64,000 nt of DNA. Origin: Serratia rubidaea (GTDB taxonomy: Bacteria > Pseudomonadota > Gammaproteobacteria > Enterobacterales > Enterobacteriaceae). The stretch's first letter is position 1. Each line of letters begins with the position of its first letter. The stretch spans positions 4,464,001 to 4,528,000 of the forward strand of contig LR590463.1 in NCBI GenBank assembly GCA_901472405.1, written 5' to 3'. The notes beneath the pieces were generated by a model. That model saw nothing but the letters and a program-made list of their open reading frames with translations. It had not been told where the DNA came from and ran no database searches. Below, piece by piece: positions 33,085-44,481 of this stretch. The position numbers were made by a program, and so were the translations under genes.

Positions 33085-33345
33085 ATGAAAAACATCAAAA
33101 AATTTGCTACCGCATTACTGCTGACCGGCGCTGCCTTCACCGCAACGGCAGCCGAACAACCTGTCGCCCAGCCAGCCGCCAACGCACAAAAAGTGGGTGT
33201 AATTTCCGTCAGCGGCGCCGCCAGCCTGAGCGCACTGGAAGACGCCCTGGCCAGTAAAGCCGCCGCGGCCGGCGCCAGCAGCTACCGCATCACCTCCGCC
33301 GGCGGCCAGAACAAACTGCACGGCACCGCAGAAATCTTTAACTAA
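33085..33345 (+). CDS. DUF1471 (YdgH/BhsA/McbA-like) periplasmic protein
   Basis: 86-residue secreted protein. Signal peptide MKNIKKFATALLLTGAAFTATA, then the compact DUF1471 fold: KVGVISVSGAASLSALEDALASKA, GASSYRITSAGGQNKLHGTAEIFN. Family members are induced by stress, biofilm or acid, and alter outer membrane permeability. GAGGATT ribosome site upstream and a terminator after it mark a single-gene unit. Intact. Confidence 0.9.
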   Translation: MKNIKKFATALLLTGAAFTATAAEQPVAQPAANAQKVGVISVSGAASLSALEDALASKAAAAGASSYRITSAGGQNKLHGTAEIFN

Positions 33346-33370
33346 GTAATCAGCCAAGCGACAAGAAACC

Positions 33371-33394
33371 AGAAGCCCCTGACGGGGCTTTTCT
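33371..33394 (+). terminator. Terminator after the DUF1471 gene
   Basis: AAGCCCC-TGAC-GGGGCTT hairpin followed by TTCTG, 28 bases after the stop. Confidence 0.85.
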
Positions 33395-33710
33395 GCTGTT
33401 AGAAATATGTCAGACGCTAGTGTTCCCCAATCCCCCCGCATCAGGAAGGCCCGATAACGCCCTGCCCCCGACAATATCCAGCCCGTAGTGACAATCGCCA
33501 CAAACGCCATGTAACGCTCGCCAACATAACTGCACGCAAGTAGCGGCCAGAAACCAGGACAAGAACGATGTTCAGCAGCATAGCTGAACGGCAAACGCCA
33601 GCGCATTCCCTTATCGATAAAAGTGGTAATAATCACGATAACAATGAGTTTAGCCGTGTTACGAGAATGATGTAATTTCGCAACTCATAGGTTAATCACA
33701 GACGGGATCC

Positions 33711-33730
33711 GGCCACGATCGTTAGTGGCC
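33711..33730. promoter_or_regulatory. Inverted repeat before the MBL-Hvf operon
   Basis: GGCCAC-N8-GTGGCC, perfect 6-bp arms, 18 bases before the first ATG of the operon. It may be an operator or an mRNA leader hairpin. The rest of 33395-33710 shows no gene; the A+T-rich stretch around 33630-33700 is the likely promoter, and the minus-strand reading frame at 33115-33636 is discounted as it covers the DUF1471 gene antisense. Confidence 0.4.
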
Positions 33731-33748
33731 CAATGAAAGGTATCTACT

Positions 33749-34692
33749 ATGGCAACAGGATTTAACAAGATCGCTCTGCTGACGCTTGCTCTGACATTAA
33801 ACGCCAATGCGTCGGCCACCCCTCTTCAATGCGACGACAGGGGCTTTACGCTGCAAACTCTGGGGTCCGGTGGGCCGATCACCGACGATCAACGCGCATC
33901 CTCAGGCGAAGTCATCTGGATAAACGGTAAATCCGCCATTTCTGATCGATGCCGGCGGCGGGGTCTTTTTACGTTTCGGCCAGTCAGGCGCACGGCTGGA
34001 AGATCTCAAGTTTATCGGCCTGACTCACTTTCACACCGATCACGTCTCCGATCTGGCAGCCATTCTAAAAGGCGGTTACTTCGTCAAGAACAAACAGGAG
34101 ATCACGCTGGCCGGGCCGGAAAGCGGCGGTGCATTCCCCTCCATGACGCAATATTTTGCCGATTTGTTTAACAAAGAGGGCGGCGCCTACGCTTACCTCA
34201 ATGGCTTATATAACGCGACGGATGGGGCTGAAGATCGCCAGCCATGTCAAAGATATCAGTTACACCAGCGTGCAGCCGGTTCTCGTTTATCAAGATCAGG
34301 AGATGAAAATCACCGCGCTGGGTATACCTCACGGCGACGTGCCCTGTCTCGCATACCGCATCGAAACGGCGCAAGGCACGATTGTGATTTCTGCCGACCA
34401 GAACGGCAGCAATCGCGCCTTCATTCCTTTTGCCAAGGGCGCGGATATTTTAGTGATGCCGCTGGCTATTGATGAAAATGCCGATAAAGGCTCGAAATTT
34501 ATGCACGCCGCGCCGGATGTGGTGGGGAAAGTTGCGGCTGAAATTAATCCCAAGGTGCTGGTGCTCAACCACTTTATGGGCAAAGGACTCCGCCTGAAGG
34601 ATCAATCCGTCAATATTGTGAAACAGTACTACCACGGGCAGGTTTACACCAGCCGCGACCTCTCCTGTTTTCCCGATTTCATTAGCCAATAA
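33749..34692 (+). CDS. Secreted MBL-fold metallo-hydrolase, first gene of Hvf-like operon, two frameshifts
   Basis: Metallo-beta-lactamase-fold enzyme with an N-terminal signal peptide (to about residue 24, NANASA), so periplasmic. The zinc motif reads LTHFHTDHVSD (H93, H95, D97, H98 after repair), followed by IVISADQNGSN (Asp ligand) and VLVLNHFMGKGL (His ligand). Extra bases at about 33935-33941 and in the G run at 34224-34227 break the frame; repaired length is 313 residues. Stop lies 13 bases before the hvfA-like gene, so they share an operon. Substrate unknown; it could act on the modified peptide, a thiol or a metal complex (inference). Confidence 0.82.
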
Positions 34693-34705
34693 TAAGGAAT
34701 AAGCC

Positions 34706-35005
34706 ATGAAAAAAGACATCGTCCTTTCCATTGTGGTGGGTTCAATCATGGCAGCCGGCATGACGGCCTACGCGTCAGCGGCAGACGCGCCGCAGCCTGC
34801 CAGCAAGGTTGAACACCAAGCGCCGACCAGCAGCGGTAAATGCGCCAGCGGCAAATGCGGTACTGAGAAGATCTACGGCCAGGCAAAACTGGAGCACGAT
34901 CCTCAGGATCAATTGGTACGCGCGCGCGACGGCAAATGCGGGCCAAGCGGTCAGGGCTTTCAGACCAATGCCAGCAAGTGCATCAACGGCGTATGTGGCA
35001 AATAG
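34706..35005 (+). CDS. hvfA: HvfA/bufferin-type cysteine-rich RiPP precursor
   Basis: 99-residue exported peptide precursor, the likely substrate of the DUF692 enzyme encoded next. Signal peptide with hydrophobic core IVLSIVVGSIMAAGM and probable cleavage after ASA at about residue 25. Five cysteines: C46 and C51 in SGKCASGKCG, C78 in DGKCG, C92 in SKCIN and C97 in NGVCGK. GKCG repeats match the EGKCG-type motifs in HvfA/bufferin families, where MNIO enzymes convert Cys to oxazolone-thioamide or thiooxazole rings that bind copper. No similarity to the DUF2282 (KCYG) bufferin subtype. Overlaps the next gene by 13 bases. Confidence 0.82.
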   Translation: MKKDIVLSIVVGSIMAAGMTAYASAADAPQPASKVEHQAPTSSGKCASGKCGTEKIYGQAKLEHDPQDQLVRARDGKCGPSGQGFQTNASKCINGVCGK

Positions 35006-35811
35006 CGAACAATCATGCCGGAATCGGGCTGCGCAGTGAGCACATTCCGGCATTGATCACGCAGCCCAAACGTCAGGATATCGACTTTCTTGAACTGGCA
35101 CCTGATAACTGGATGAACCTCGGCGGGGCAAAAAAAGAGTATCTGGCGGATATCGCGAAAAAATATCCGCTGATTGCCCACGGCCTCAGTCTGTCAATCG
35201 GCGATGTCTGTCCGTTGAACAGCGCTTATATACATGATATTCGGCGTTTTCTGGACGAGTATCATATTGATATTTACAGCGACCACCTGTGTTTCTCACG
35301 GGATCGGCAAGGTTACCTTTATGACCTGCTGCCGGTACCCGGTTATGCCGACGCACTGCCGTACCTGGCGTCGCGTATTGAGCAAGTGCAGGATATGCTC
35401 GGCCGTCAATTGGTGCTGGAAAACGTTTCATCTTACCAGCGCTATCCGGACGAAATGCCAGAGGCGGAATTCTGGCTTGAGCTGCTGCATCGCAGCCGCT
35501 GCGGCATGCTGTTGGATATCAACAACGTCTATGTGAACGCCTTCAATCACGGCTTCGATGCCCTGGATTACATTCGCGCCATCCCATCGGCAGCGATTGT
35601 TTATTACCACATCGCCGGGCATCTGGAATATGAAGAATTCCGGCTCGACACCCACGGCATGCCGGTATTGGAGGAAGTGCTGCAATTGGCGCAACGGACG
35701 TTCGCCATTCATGGCGACCGCCCCTTGCTGCTGGAACGGGATAACAATGTACCACCGCTGGAGACGCTCTGCGCGGAATTAACACAAATCAGAGAGCACA
35801 TCGCATCGTAA
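34993..35811 (+). CDS. hvfB: HvfB/BufB-type MNIO (DUF692) RiPP maturase
   Basis: Multinuclear non-haem iron oxidase of the DUF692 family, TIM-barrel, which oxidises Cys residues in its precursor peptide. About 272 residues starting MWQIANNHAGIGLRSEH at 34993, inside the end of the precursor gene. Metal-ligand type motifs are all present: GLSLSIGD, YSDHLCFSR, VLENVSSY, GMLLDINNVYVN, IVYYHIAGHLEY, LDTHGMPV and LLLERDNN. The ATG at 34936 lies well inside the precursor gene and gives no family similarity. Intact. Confidence 0.9.
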   Translation: MWQIANNHAGIGLRSEHIPALITQPKRQDIDFLELAPDNWMNLGGAKKEYLADIAKKYPLIAHGLSLSIGDVCPLNSAYIHDIRRFLDEYHIDIYSDHLCFSRDRQGYLYDLLPVPGYADALPYLASRIEQVQDMLGRQLVLENVSSYQRYPDEMPEAEFWLELLHRSRCGMLLDINNVYVNAFNHGFDALDYIRAIPSAAIVYYHIAGHLEYEEFRLDTHGMPVLEEVLQLAQRTFAIHGDRPLLLERDNNVPPLETLCAELTQIREHIAS

Positions 35812-35848
35812 AAATACGGCGGGCTTAAATGCCTGACAAGGAACGAGC

Positions 35849-36541
35849 GTGACATCACAACATAGGGTACCGGCTTCACTGGCGGCGGCAGAGGCCGAAT
35901 TTAGCGGCCAACTGCGTTCTCGCCATGCAAATACCTATTCAAAAGGCATGAGGCTTTACCGGAAAATTATTCGGGAGAACATTTATAGCGTCCTGCTGAA
36001 TGTATTTCCTCTGTACTGCCGTCAGAAAAAAGATGAGGCGATAACAACGCTGATCGATGCTTTTCTTTATCAGCATCAGGCCAGCCAACCTGAATTTCAT
36101 CAGATCGCGACGGAATTATTGCTGTTTATGCGCCAGCAACCAGAGTTCTCTGACGGGGAAATGGCGCTGATTGAATATGAATGGCTGATGTATGCCGTTG
36201 AAATTGATGACGCCCAGGTGCCGCACGGACAGAGGTTCAGTCCAAGCGCCAAATTGCTGCCTCGCTTGGTCGTCACGCTCAACCCGACGCTCAACATGGT
36301 GGCGTTGCCTTTTTGGTTAAATAAAAACGAGCCCTGTTACAGCAGAGAAATACCGCTGCACTATTACGCCATATATCGCAAGCGTGATAATGCGGTTTAC
36401 CAAAAAAAACTCAATAACGCCGAGGTCCGGTTACTGGCCGAAATAAATGATGGTGAAAACACACGCGACATTATTACAGGAGAAGTCGTCAAAATATCTA
36501 CCAACCACCGCTTTTTACACCTGGCTGGACGCCAGCAATAA
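35849..36541 (+). CDS. hvfC: HvfC/BufC-type (DUF2063) RiPP maturation partner
   Basis: 230-residue DUF2063 protein, the usual partner that delivers the precursor to the DUF692 enzyme. The N-terminal helical domain has SLAAAEAEFSGQLRS and RLYRKIIRENIYSVLLNVFPLYC, and a C-terminal domain follows with HYYAIYRKRDNAVYQKKLNNAE, typical of the family's peptide-binding part. Starts 37 bases after hvfB with GTGACATCA; the preceding AAGGAACGAG is a good ribosome site. More A+T-rich than the flanking core genes. Intact. Confidence 0.88.
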   Translation: MTSQHRVPASLAAAEAEFSGQLRSRHANTYSKGMRLYRKIIRENIYSVLLNVFPLYCRQKKDEAITTLIDAFLYQHQASQPEFHQIATELLLFMRQQPEFSDGEMALIEYEWLMYAVEIDDAQVPHGQRFSPSAKLLPRLVVTLNPTLNMVALPFWLNKNEPCYSREIPLHYYAIYRKRDNAVYQKKLNNAEVRLLAEINDGENTRDIITGEVVKISTNHRFLHLAGRQQ

Positions 36542-36579
36542 CGACGAGCTGTTATCATTAACACTGAAGGGATAATGCT

Positions 36580-37176
36580 ATGCTGACTAAAATAATTTCC
36601 TGGTACCAATGGGGGGTATCCAAAGTTAAAAAGGCTGACTTTGTACCGCTGCTGCTGATCCGACTCTATTTGCTGCCGGTTATTTTCGAAGGGGCGCATT
36701 CAAAAGTATTGGGTTTCAGTAATACCGTGGCCTGGTTTGCCACGCCGACCGCCGAAGGGGGGCTGGGCATGCCCTTCCCCTGGCTGTTGGCCTTTCTGGC
36801 GACCTCAACCGAAGTCGTTGGGCTGGTCTGCATTGCGCTTGGTTTATTCACCCGCATCATAGCGATTCCAATGATGGTCGTGATGAGCGTAGCCAGCCTG
36901 ATGGTGCACTGGTCTCACGGTTGGCTGGCAATTGCCAGTAACGATATGGAGTCGGCCCAGCGTATGACCGCATTTCTCCAATGGCTGATGCAGAACTTCC
37001 CCGGCCGTTACAATTACATTACCCAACTGGGCGATCCTGTCATCCTGAATAACGGCATTGAGTTTTCCGCCACCTATTTCATTATGCTGCTGGTTCTGCT
37101 GGTATGGGGTGGGGGTCGTTATATTAGCGCCGACTACTGGCTGAAAAAGATCACCCCAGCCTGGCGCGAACGATAA
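36580..37176 (+). CDS. hvfX: HvfX-type DoxX-family membrane protein
   Basis: 198-residue DoxX-family inner-membrane protein with four or more helices (VPLLLIRLYLLPVIF, LLAFLATSTEVVGLVCIALGLF, IPMMVVMSVASLMVHWSH, YFIMLLVLLVWGGG). HvfX proteins accompany HvfABC operons and are linked to copper RiPP export or maturation. His/Met residues in MVHWSH could bind metal (inference). Starts 38 bases after hvfC and closes the operon. Intact. Confidence 0.85.
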   Translation: MLTKIISWYQWGVSKVKKADFVPLLLIRLYLLPVIFEGAHSKVLGFSNTVAWFATPTAEGGLGMPFPWLLAFLATSTEVVGLVCIALGLFTRIIAIPMMVVMSVASLMVHWSHGWLAIASNDMESAQRMTAFLQWLMQNFPGRYNYITQLGDPVILNNGIEFSATYFIMLLVLLVWGGGRYISADYWLKKITPAWRER

Positions 37177-37243
37177 TAGCGAGGGACTGCGCCTGACGGA
37201 GTGCCCTGGCGCCGGGCTTTACTCCCGCCGTCCGGCAACAAAA

Positions 37244-37265
37244 AGGCCCTGTGTATACAGGGCCT
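37244..37265 (-). terminator. Intrinsic terminator of ssb
   Basis: 9-bp stem AGGCCCTGT / ACAGGGCCT with a GTAT loop; on the minus strand TTTTTGTT follows. It lies between convergent ssb and hvfX and may also end the hvf transcript. Confidence 0.85.
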
Positions 37266-37296
37266 GATAGGCGAAATCTCTACGTTAGGATAACCG

Positions 37297-37833
37297 TTAG
37301 AACGGGATATCGTCGTCAAAGTCCATTGGCGGTTCGTTGCTGCTGGCCGCCGGCGCGCTGCTTGGCGCTGGACGCGACTGCTGCTGCTGGCCGCCGCTGA
37401 ACTGGTTGCCGCCCTGCGGCTGCTGAGGCTGGCCCCAACCGCCCTGGCCGCCCTGACCACCGCCTGCCGGTGCGCCGCCGCCCTGACGGCCGCCCAGCAT
37501 CTGCATGGAACCGCCGACGTTAACCACCACTTCGGTGGTGTAACGGTCCTGGCCGCTCTGATCGGTCCATTTGCGGGTCTGCAGAGAACCTTCGATATAC
37601 ACCTGCGAGCCTTTGCGCAGATATTCGCCGGCCACTTCCGCCAGCTTGCCGAACAGCACGACGCGGTGCCACTCGGTCTTTTCTTTCTGCTCGCCGGTTG
37701 CCTTGTCGCGCCAGCTTTCGGAGGTAGCCAGGGTCATGTTGGCGACCGCGCCACCATTCGGCATGTAACGGACTTCCGGGTCTTGGCCCAGGTTCCCGAC
37801 CAGAATTACTTTGTTTACGCCTCTGCTGGCCAT
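37297..37833 (-). CDS. ssb: Single-stranded DNA-binding protein
   Basis: 178-residue tetrameric SSB that coats ssDNA in replication, repair and recombination. OB fold [28 protein letters not shown] through the [13 protein letters not shown] region (about residues 1-112), a Gly/Gln-rich linker, and the conserved acidic tip FDDDIPF that binds partner proteins. Same length as E. coli. Divergent from uvrA with a LexA box between them. Confidence 0.98.
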   Translation of the reverse strand: MASRGVNKVILVGNLGQDPEVRYMPNGGAVANMTLATSESWRDKATGEQKEKTEWHRVVLFGKLAEVAGEYLRKGSQVYIEGSLQTRKWTDQSGQDRYTTEVVVNVGGSMQMLGGRQGGGAPAGGGQGGQGGWGQPQQPQGGNQFSGGQQQQSRPAPSSAPAASSNEPPMDFDDDIPF

Positions 37834-37970
37834 GAGCTATCTCCTGATGAATGATTTTTACACAGTATAAACGAGTCAGTTTACCACGCGAAAGCCGAAA
37901 CCACACCCGCCTTGATAACTGCGCATTGTATTCCAAAATTGTCATCGCGATCGACAACGTTTCATACGAA

Positions 37971-37990
37971 CACTGGATATCCATTCAGGC
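37971..37990. promoter_or_regulatory. LexA (SOS) box between ssb and uvrA
   Basis: CTG-N10-CAG (CTGGATATCCATTCAG at 37973-37988), centred about 120 bases before uvrA and 145 bases before ssb, like the shared SOS box of E. coli. Expect SOS induction of uvrA and partly of ssb. Confidence 0.85.
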
Positions 37991-38101
37991 TTTTTTATGT
38001 CATAATGATACGTTTCGTACTGGCTGTGGCGTTTTTTTGCGCACCTGGTCACAAAACCAACCGTAAAGCCGCACGGCGTATCACCAAGACGGGAAGTGTA
38101 A

Positions 38102-40932
<2,831 letters not shown>

Positions 40933-40940
40933 CGCCTGCG

Positions 40941-40977
40941 CGTACGGCGGACGCTCTCACCGATCGTCCGCCGTACG
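40941..40977. other. Long perfect inverted repeat after uvrA
   Basis: CGTACGGCGGACG (40941-40953) and CGTCCGCCGTACG (40965-40977), 13-bp perfect arms, 11-base loop. It begins 8 bases after the uvrA stop. No T-tract follows, so a Rho-independent terminator is unlikely in the classic sense; it may protect the uvrA 3' end or act as a protein-binding site. Confidence 0.7.
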
Positions 40978-41151
40978 AACATTGAACAGAAACAGGCAAG
41001 ATTTCAACACGTTCAGGCATTTCCCTCCCCCGGCCCAGCACTTATTATCAATCTTCCCTCTGCGGCCGCCTGCATGACTCAGGCCGCGCCTCACCGGCCT
41101 TCTGCTGCCGGCACAAATACCTTTTGTCACTGATTGATAACCGGAGTAACC

Positions 41152-42207
41152 ATGAATATTACGCATGCCTATGCCGCGCATGACGCGCAGTCTGCGCTCG
41201 TGCCTTTCGATTACTCACCGCGCGCGCTGCGCGAACACGACGTACAAATCAAGGGTGCTGTTTTGCGGCGTCTGCCACTCGACCTGCACCAGGCGCGCAA
41301 CGAATGGAATAACACCCTGTACCCGGTGGTGCCGGGCCATGAGGTGGTCGGCCGCGTCAGCGCCGTCGGCAGCGGCGTCACCGCTCATCAGGTCGGCGAT
41401 TTGGTCGGCGTCGGCTGTATGGTCGATTCCTGCCGCAGCTGTCCGAGCTGCGAAGAAGGGCTGGAGCAGTATTGTGAAAACGGCTTTACCGGCACCTATA
41501 ACGGCCAGGATCGCCAGACCGGCGCCGTCACCTACGGCGGCTACTCCACCGATATGGTGGTGGATCAGGACTTTGTGCTGCGGGTGCCGGCCAACCTCGA
41601 TCCGGCCGGCGTCGCGCCGCTGCTGTGCGCCGGCATCACCACCTATTCACCGCTGCGCCAGTGGGGGCGTCGGGCCGGGTAAAAAGGTCGGCATCGTCGG
41701 TCTCGGCGGGCTGGGACATATGGGAGTGAAACTGGCGCGGGCCATGGGCGCACACGTGGTGCTGTTCACCACTTCACCGTCGAAAATCGACGACGCCAAG
41801 CGGCTGGGCGCCCATGAAGTGGTGATCTCCCGCAACCCCGAGGAGATGGCGCAGCATGCCAACAGCTTCGACTTTATCCCTCAATACCGTAGCGGCCAAG
41901 CACGATCTGAATCCGTTCCTCGACCTGCTGCGCCGCGACGGCACGCTGACGCTGGTCGGCGCGCCGGAGCACGACCATCCGTCACCGCAGGTGTTTAACC
42001 TGATTCTGAAGCGGCCGCCGCATCGCCGGCCTCGCTGATCGGCGGTATTGCGGAAACCCAGGAGATGCTGGATTTCTGCGGTCAGCACGGCATTACCTCA
42101 GATATCGAGCTGATCCAATGCAGCAGATCAACGACGCCTATGAACGCATGCTGAAAAGCGATGTGAAATACCGCTTCGTGGTGGATATCGACTCGCTGCG
42201 CGCCTAA
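41152..42207 (+). CDS. Zinc-dependent NADP alcohol dehydrogenase (YahK-like), multiple frameshifts
   Basis: Medium-chain alcohol/aldehyde reductase like E. coli YahK (349 residues); repaired length 350. Landmarks: [38 protein letters not shown] (structural zinc Cys), [32 protein letters not shown] (NADPH) and [16 protein letters not shown]. The catalytic-zinc segment CGVCHSDLH is scrambled by an extra G at about 41253 and a missing C at about 41281. Further errors near 41664, 41880, 42015, 42032 and 42117 break the rest. Seven errors in one gene strongly suggest poor local sequence. Substrate probably broad aldehydes (family knowledge). Confidence 0.86.
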
Positions 42208-42229
42208 GCGCAGCACAGGCGCCCGGCGT

Positions 42230-42786
42230 TTACAGCTGTTTCAGCAGCCGCGCCGGGTTGCCGCCCACCACGCAGTTGGCCGGCACGTCCTTGGTCACCA
42301 CCGCGCCGGAGGCGATCACCGCATTATCACCGATGGTCACGCCGGGATTGATCACCGCCCGCCGCCGATCCACACGTTATTGCCGATGGTCACCGGCTTG
42401 CCGAACTCCGCGCCGCCGACGCGGGTCACCGCGTCCAGCGGATGCGTCGCGGTATAGATATGCACCCCCGGCGCCAGCATGCAGTTATCGCCGATATGCA
42501 CCTCGCAGACGTCCAGCACCACACAGTCGAAGTTGGCGTAAAAAATTTTGCCCAGATAGATGTTGTAGCCATAGTCGCAGCGGAAGCTGGGTTCGATGGT
42601 GCCGCCCTGATACCGTCCCAGTAACTGCGTCAGCCACTGCCTGCGCTGCTCCCTCGCCTGCGGCGCGGAATGGTTGTACTGGTGCAGCAGCTGACGCGCC
42701 CGCAGGCGTTCACTGCGCAGCAGCTCATCGCCGGCGTCATACAGCTCACCGGCGATCATCTTGCGTTTTTCTTCACTTGTCGCCAT
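42230..42786 (-). CDS. maa: Maltose O-acetyltransferase, one frameshift
   Basis: Left-handed beta-helix hexapeptide acetyltransferase that acetylates maltose and similar sugars with acetyl-CoA. N-terminus [21 protein letters not shown] (Maa family), core [15 protein letters not shown] and [12 protein letters not shown] with the catalytic His, then [12 protein letters not shown] base is missing at about 42358-42362, and the frame continues [20 protein letters not shown] to LLKQL. Repaired length is 185 residues (E. coli 183). Convergent with the alcohol dehydrogenase gene. Confidence 0.9.
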
Positions 42787-42933
42787 CAGACGCTCCCTTT
42801 GCGATTCACGCTACCATCACCAGCCTAGACGCTGACGCCGACGAAGAAAAAGGGAACGTTCCCAAACTGTTGTTAACGATCACAACCTCGTCGAAAGGCC
42901 GCGGAGAAGAGAGACAAAGGCAAACGGCAGCAA

Positions 42934-43285
42934 TCAGGCCTGCAGCCCCTGACGCACCTGCTCCGGCAGCCCCGACAGCACCAGCTGGTACGAACCGTCA
43001 ATCAGGGTATAAAACTGCGAATCCGGCAGACCGCCGTCCAGATACACCGCATTCCAGTGCGCCTTGTTCAGATGTTCGCAGGGGACGATCTCCGGGTGCA
43101 GCTCGCGCAGATTCTCCGCCTGCTCCGGGCTGGATTTCACCGCCAGCGCCGGGCGCCCTCAATCTCCCACACCATGGCGAACATCACCTCGCCAACCTTG
43201 ACCTGGCTGGCCTGCCACTGGTTCTGGTCGCTCTGCTGCGCGCCAGCTTCGCCATGCAATATTGCAATAATGCTGAAGAATTCAT
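42934..43285 (-). CDS. yjbR: MmcQ/YjbR family protein, two frameshifts
   Basis: Small DNA-binding-fold protein of the MmcQ/YjbR family, function unclear. Repaired length 117 residues (E. coli YjbR 118). MNSSALLQYCMAKL, then single bases missing at about 43243 (GAQQSDQ) and 43155 (IEGRPALAVK). The C-terminal part HLNKAHWNAVYLDGGLPDSQFYTLIDGSY is typical. In E. coli yjbR lies near uvrA, so its place here is ancestral. Confidence 0.88.
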
Positions 43286-43438
43286 GGAGTTATTCCTTCG
43301 ATAGATTGCCCATCGTCCGGCATGCCGCGCCGCGCGTCCGTGGTAAAGCAATGCGGCCGCCGTCAAAAACTGGCTATATTTTGAGCATAGAAGGAATTTG
43401 GCGAGATACCACGCTTTTCACGCCGACGGGCGGGCGCC

Positions 43439-44460
43439 CTATTCGCAATTTTCCGCGGTGAAGATTTTTAAAATCGACCTTGCCGCTCTGGTACATGTCA
43501 CGGCGGCGTCGCCGCCAGCCGGCCCAGCATCAGGTCGATCGCCAGCTGCGCATGCTGGCGGGCATCCTGGTCGATCACATAAGAGAGGCTGTCGTTATCC
43601 AGCAGCCGGCGCGTCAGGCTGTACAGCTCATGGGTGATATAGACGCACTCCCCCAGCAGCCGGTGCCTGGCCAGCTCGGCGCTGATTTCGGTGTTGCCGG
43701 AGCCGGTGTTATACAACCCGACAATCCGGCCGTTTTTGCTCAGCGTCTCCGCCAGCAGACGTCGGATGGTATGGCGCTCATCGCGGCCCACCAGCACCTC
43801 TTTCAGATCGATCTGCGGGAAAGCGCTGGCGCAGCACCGCCCGGAAGCCCTCAATACGCTCGCGGTGCGCGCTGTAGTCGCTGCGGCCGCTGACCATAAT
43901 CACCTCTCCCGGCGCCTTCAGGGTGCGTCCCATCAGCAAGCCGGCGGTGCGGCCCGCCTGCAGCTGATTAACGCCGACGTGGCACAGGCGCTCGGCGTGC
44001 GGCAGATCGGTCACGATGGTAATCACCGGGACATTACGCGCCCGGCAGTCTGCCAACGCCGCATAGACCGCAGGGTGGTCGTGCGCAAACACGATAATGC
44101 CGTCCCGCTGGCGGCTGCACGCTCTGATATGCTCGGCCAGTTTGGACCGGATGGGATTCAGAGATAAACGTCCGGTGCAGCGTCACCCGGCGGTAACCGA
44201 GCGCGCCGGCCAGCTCGCTGAAGCTGTTATCAAGCTTTTTGAAAAAAAAACGAGCCGTTGGCGCTCAGGATCACCTCGATGCGCCAGGGATGCTGGTACG
44301 CCTCGGGCAATACCCGGTTAAAGCCGTGCTCGCGCGCCGCCAGCAGCACCTTGCGCGCCGTCTCCGGCGCAACGCCGCCGCGTTCATTCAGCACCCGATC
44401 CACCGTCGCCACGCCGACGCCGGCCAGCTGCGCCAGCCTGCCGATGGTTAACTTCTTCAT
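43439..44460 (-). CDS. LacI-family regulator, several frameshifts
   Basis: Sugar-responsive repressor. N-terminal helix-turn-helix MKKLTIGRLAQLAGVGVATVDRVLNERGG, then VAPETARKVLLAA. The sensor domain is of the periplasmic-binding type (IIVFAHDHPAVYAALAD, VGVNQLQAGRTAGLLMGR, IVGLYNTGSGNTEI). Extra bases near 44242-44250 (A run), 44166-44168 and 43817-43819 split it. The last open frame stops at 43498, but two more corrections give a tail YQSGKVDFKIFTAENCE to 43439, a normal length of about 338. Same strand as the Gfo/Idh gene upstream; effector unknown, possibly a sugar or polyol linked to that gene. Confidence 0.78.
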
Positions 44461-44481
44461 CTCTGCTCCCGGCGCGGCGGG

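Noticed and set aside
33115..33636. 173-codon minus-strand open frame
   Set aside because: Runs antisense through the DUF1471 gene and its terminator; no recognisable motifs.
34706..35005. Reading the Cys-rich peptide as a DUF2282 bufferin (BufA1)
   Set aside because: No KCYG-type motif; GKCG repeats and the HvfC/HvfX partners fit the HvfA type better.
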